Shown in pieces: positions 5,325 through 6,900 of a stretch of DNA of 6,900 nt (the first letter of the stretch is position 1; every line of letters begins with the position of its first letter). Source of the DNA: Myxococcales bacterium. GTDB taxonomy: Bacteria; Desulfobacterota_B; Binatia; UBA1149; SPBQ01. The notes beneath the pieces were generated by a model, which was given only the letters and a program-made list of their open reading frames with translations, ran no database searches and was not told the origin of the DNA. The position numbers were made by a program, and so were the translations under genes. The DNA lies in contig SPBQ01000123.1 in NCBI GenBank assembly GCA_004525875.1, positions 1-6,900 on the forward strand. Direction: 5' to 3'.

Positions 5325-6467
5325 ATGGCAACCGGAAGCCGAAAGAAAGAACCCGCAACGAGGGCGAAGCTGGACGGCGCTGACAAGAAGACGATGGGCG
5401 CTCTCATCAATTTCGCCGACGCGGTGACGGCCAGTGCTCAGCGCAACCGCACCCCACACCTCGACATCCCCTCGCGCTCGCTATCGAACGTGAAGTACAG
5501 CACGCGCAAGCGCTTCATCGAGATGGGCACGGGCACGAACCGGCGCGAGCTGTTCAACCTGTCGCAGGCCAAGAGTTACATGCAGACGGTGCTCGTGGGC
5601 TCCGGCTGCAAGCAGCTCATCGACCAGGGCAAGAGCACCAGCATCCGCGGCCTCTACTACCTGCTCAAGCACACCATCCCGGGCACGAAAGAGGAGACCT
5701 TTCACGAGCAGAGCGAGTGCGACCCCGTCATCGAAGATGTCGAGGTGAGCCTCAACACGCTGCGCGAGGAGCTACACCTGTACGCCCAGAAGAAGGGCGA
5801 TATGGTCGGCAACGTCCAGCTCGTCGACCGCGGCGATGACATCGACTGCGCGCGCATGGGCTCGGGGGGATACGGGATACCCTCGATCGTCGAGCCCGAT
5901 ATCATCCAGTTCAAGAAGTGCGACGCCGAGTTCGTTCTCCACGTCGAGAAGGACACCGTCTGGCAACGCTTCAACGAGGACAAGTTCTGGAAGAAGCACA
6001 AGTGCATTCTCACGCACGGCGGCGGCCAGCCGCCGCGCGGCGTGCGTCGGATGCTCCACCGGCTCCACTACGAGCTCGATCTGCCGATCTACTGCCTGCT
6101 CGATAACGACCCATGGGGATACTACATCTACAGCGTGATCAAGCAGGGCTCGATCAATCTGGCCTACGAGTCGCAGCGCATGGCGATTCCCGACGCACGC
6201 TACCTCGGCATCCGCAGCAAGGACTACGTGAAGTGTGAGCTCACCCCGAGCGTCACGATCGATCTCAGCGATACCGACGTGAAGCGCGCCAAGCAGATCG
6301 CGAGCTATCCGTGGTTCGAGAAGAAGAAGCCGTGGCAGAAGGAGATCGAGCTGATGCTCAAGAACGGTTTCAAGCTCGAAGTCGAGGCGCTGATCAGCAA
6401 GGACATCAGCTACGTGACGGAAGAGTACGTGCCGTCGCGGCTCAAGGAAGGGGACTTCCTCGACTAG
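5325..6467 (+). CDS. top6A: DNA topoisomerase VI subunit A (Spo11-like DNA-cleaving subunit), 380 aa
   Basis: Catalytic subunit of topoisomerase VI, homologous to eukaryotic Spo11. It cleaves both strands through a 5'-phosphotyrosine link. A basic tail (about 1-23, SRKKEPATRAK) leads into the winged-helix/CAP-like 5Y domain. The active site is SIRGLYYLLKH at 106-116; by family alignment the second tyrosine, Tyr112, is the likely nucleophile, with Arg108 nearby. The toprim domain has its metal-binding glutamate at Glu208 (LHVEKDTVWQRF) and the acidic pair Asp260/Asp262 in LLDNDPWGYYIY, the DxD motif. GGGQPPRGVRR (232-242) and GSGGYGIPS (179-187) match conserved Top6A blocks. Length is near the archaeal norm (about 360-390 aa). 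It starts 18 bp after the top6B stop with only a weak GGGAG ribosome match, so it is cotranscribed and perhaps coupled with top6B. Lys-rich stretches near 220-226 and 330-341 use almost only AAG, in keeping with the host GC bias. No catalytic residue is missing, so activity is expected. Confidence 0.96.
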   Translation: MATGSRKKEPATRAKLDGADKKTMGALINFADAVTASAQRNRTPHLDIPSRSLSNVKYSTRKRFIEMGTGTNRRELFNLSQAKSYMQTVLVGSGCKQLIDQGKSTSIRGLYYLLKHTIPGTKEETFHEQSECDPVIEDVEVSLNTLREELHLYAQKKGDMVGNVQLVDRGDDIDCARMGSGGYGIPSIVEPDIIQFKKCDAEFVLHVEKDTVWQRFNEDKFWKKHKCILTHGGGQPPRGVRRMLHRLHYELDLPIYCLLDNDPWGYYIYSVIKQGSINLAYESQRMAIPDARYLGIRSKDYVKCELTPSVTIDLSDTDVKRAKQIASYPWFEKKKPWQKEIELMLKNGFKLEVEALISKDISYVTEEYVPSRLKEGDFLD

Positions 6468-6556
6468 CACTGCTGGGCGCACGCGATCGAAGGGGAGCTA
6501 TCGCCGCGGTCGAGTCGATCCGGGCGGCGTGTGGAGCGCGCCGGCCAGTGAGCCCC

Positions 6557-6574
6557 TTGAAGCGATCGATTCAA
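6557..6574. repeat. Imperfect 18-bp palindrome
   Basis: TTGAAGCGATCGATTCAA is an inverted repeat with a single mismatched pair: outer arms TTGAA/TTCAA and a CGATCG core. It lies about 90 bp after the top6A stop in non-coding DNA. It could be a regulator site for a gene beyond the window or a small hairpin. Confidence 0.35.
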
Positions 6575-6598
6575 CCGGCCGCGACGTAGTCACCCCGC

Positions 6599-6632
6599 AA
6601 GACGAGGACGCGTTCGGCGCGTTGCCCGTCTT
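6599..6632. repeat. Imperfect hairpin downstream of top6A
   Basis: AAGACG (6599-6604) pairs with CGTCTT (6627-6632), and CGCG (6609-6612) pairs with CGCG (6618-6621) around a TTCGG loop, with a poorly paired stretch between. It is a possible RNA 3'-end structure, but no T-tract follows, so it is not called a terminator. Confidence 0.25.
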
Positions 6633-6900
6633 CGCACCGGCAAGCGCCCGTACATTCCACCGTTCGTCCTCGATGAAACGTCTCGACGACGCCTGCGCGA
6701 CAAAGCGCTCGAGGCGTGCATCTTCGCCGAGCTGACCGCATTTTCCCCATCGAAGAAGTCGGTTATGGGTCTCGAGACACCGAGCGTGTAGTGCGACGCG
6801 GACCGGGCGCTGGACGTCGCCGGCGTGGGGATCCTCACGGTACGATGCCGGCTTCGCGCGCGTCATCGTGAACGTGCTCGGCCACCTACCGATGCTGGAG

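Larger units (their letters stand above)
6468..6900. other. Downstream region without a convincing gene
   Basis: No reading frame here has a good start, ribosome site and protein-like composition together. The longest candidates on either strand are Arg/Ser/Pro-rich. Three + strand patches look more protein-like but lie in different frames: one reading TGRDVVTPQDEDAFGALPVF (6577-6636), one reading RPYIPPFVLDETSRRRLRDK and continuing to a TAG near 6790 (from 6645), and one reading YDAGFARVIVNVLGHLPMLE (6841-6900, open at the window edge). They may be scraps of a decayed or frameshifted gene, or chance. No T-rich intrinsic terminator for the top6 operon is visible. Confidence 0.45.

Noticed and set aside
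4146..5459. Long open frame on the - strand (437 codons) opposite the top6B 3' half
   Set aside because: Same antisense pattern. It spans the top6B-top6A junction, and the + strand reading has all topoisomerase VI motifs.
3147..6467. Possible Topo VIII, Mini-A or gyrase/Topo IV identity
   Set aside because: B and A are separate and full length. B has GHKL, H2TH and transducer regions without a GyrB-type toprim, and A has the Spo11 YY and toprim DxD motifs, so canonical Topo VI fits best.
6498..6866. 122-codon open frame on the - strand after top6A
   Set aside because: No ribosome site seen, no family motif, and Arg/Ser-rich composition. I cannot separate it from chance.

Overview
The window is GC-rich (roughly two thirds G+C by eye), densely packed, and reads entirely on the + strand. 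Strong AAGGAGG-type ribosome sites, stop-start overlaps (ATGA, GTGA), TTG and GTG starts and a TATAAT -10 box point to a bacterium. The flavin oxidoreductase, SDR and PPOX-type flavoprotein are typical of high-GC soil or sediment bacteria. Myxococcota or another deltaproteobacteria-like or uncultivated lineage is a reasonable guess, but the sequence alone does not fix the taxon.

Layout. (1) Positions 1-2277 hold a tightly coupled three-gene unit: a luciferase-like (LLM) flavin-dependent oxidoreductase cut at its 5' end by the window edge, an SDR dehydrogenase overlapping it by 4 bp, and a small two-helix membrane protein with a GTG start that overlaps the SDR stop by 4 bp. (2) Positions 2278-2379 are a short spacer with a perfect 12-bp palindrome. 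(3) Positions 2380-3006 encode a PPOX-fold, probably FMN-binding, protein of the MSMEG_1061/DR_2398 type. (4) Positions 3007-3146 form a regulatory spacer with a stem-loop at the preceding stop codon, a TATAAT promoter and two palindromes. (5) Positions 3147-6467 carry a complete DNA topoisomerase VI operon: the ATPase subunit top6B (TTG start, 719 aa), then 18 bp later the Spo11-like cleavage subunit top6A (380 aa). (6) Positions 6468-6900 contain no convincing gene, only gene-like fragments in shifting frames and some inverted repeats.

How the genes work together. The LLM enzyme and SDR probably act in one oxidative catabolic route; the substrate cannot be read from the sequence. The membrane protein is translationally tied to them, but its role is unknown. 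The two Top6 subunits should form an A2B2 type IIB topoisomerase that makes ATP-dependent double-strand passages. All catalytic residues I could look for are present in both subunits.

The most notable content is this intact two-subunit topoisomerase VI in a bacterial context. Topo VI is mainly archaeal and plant. Here TopoVI-B carries a basic N-terminal tail and an extra segment of about 75-80 residues between the H2TH and transducer regions, and the operon has its own palindrome-flanked promoter. I saw no transposase, integrase, tRNA, rRNA or CRISPR array.
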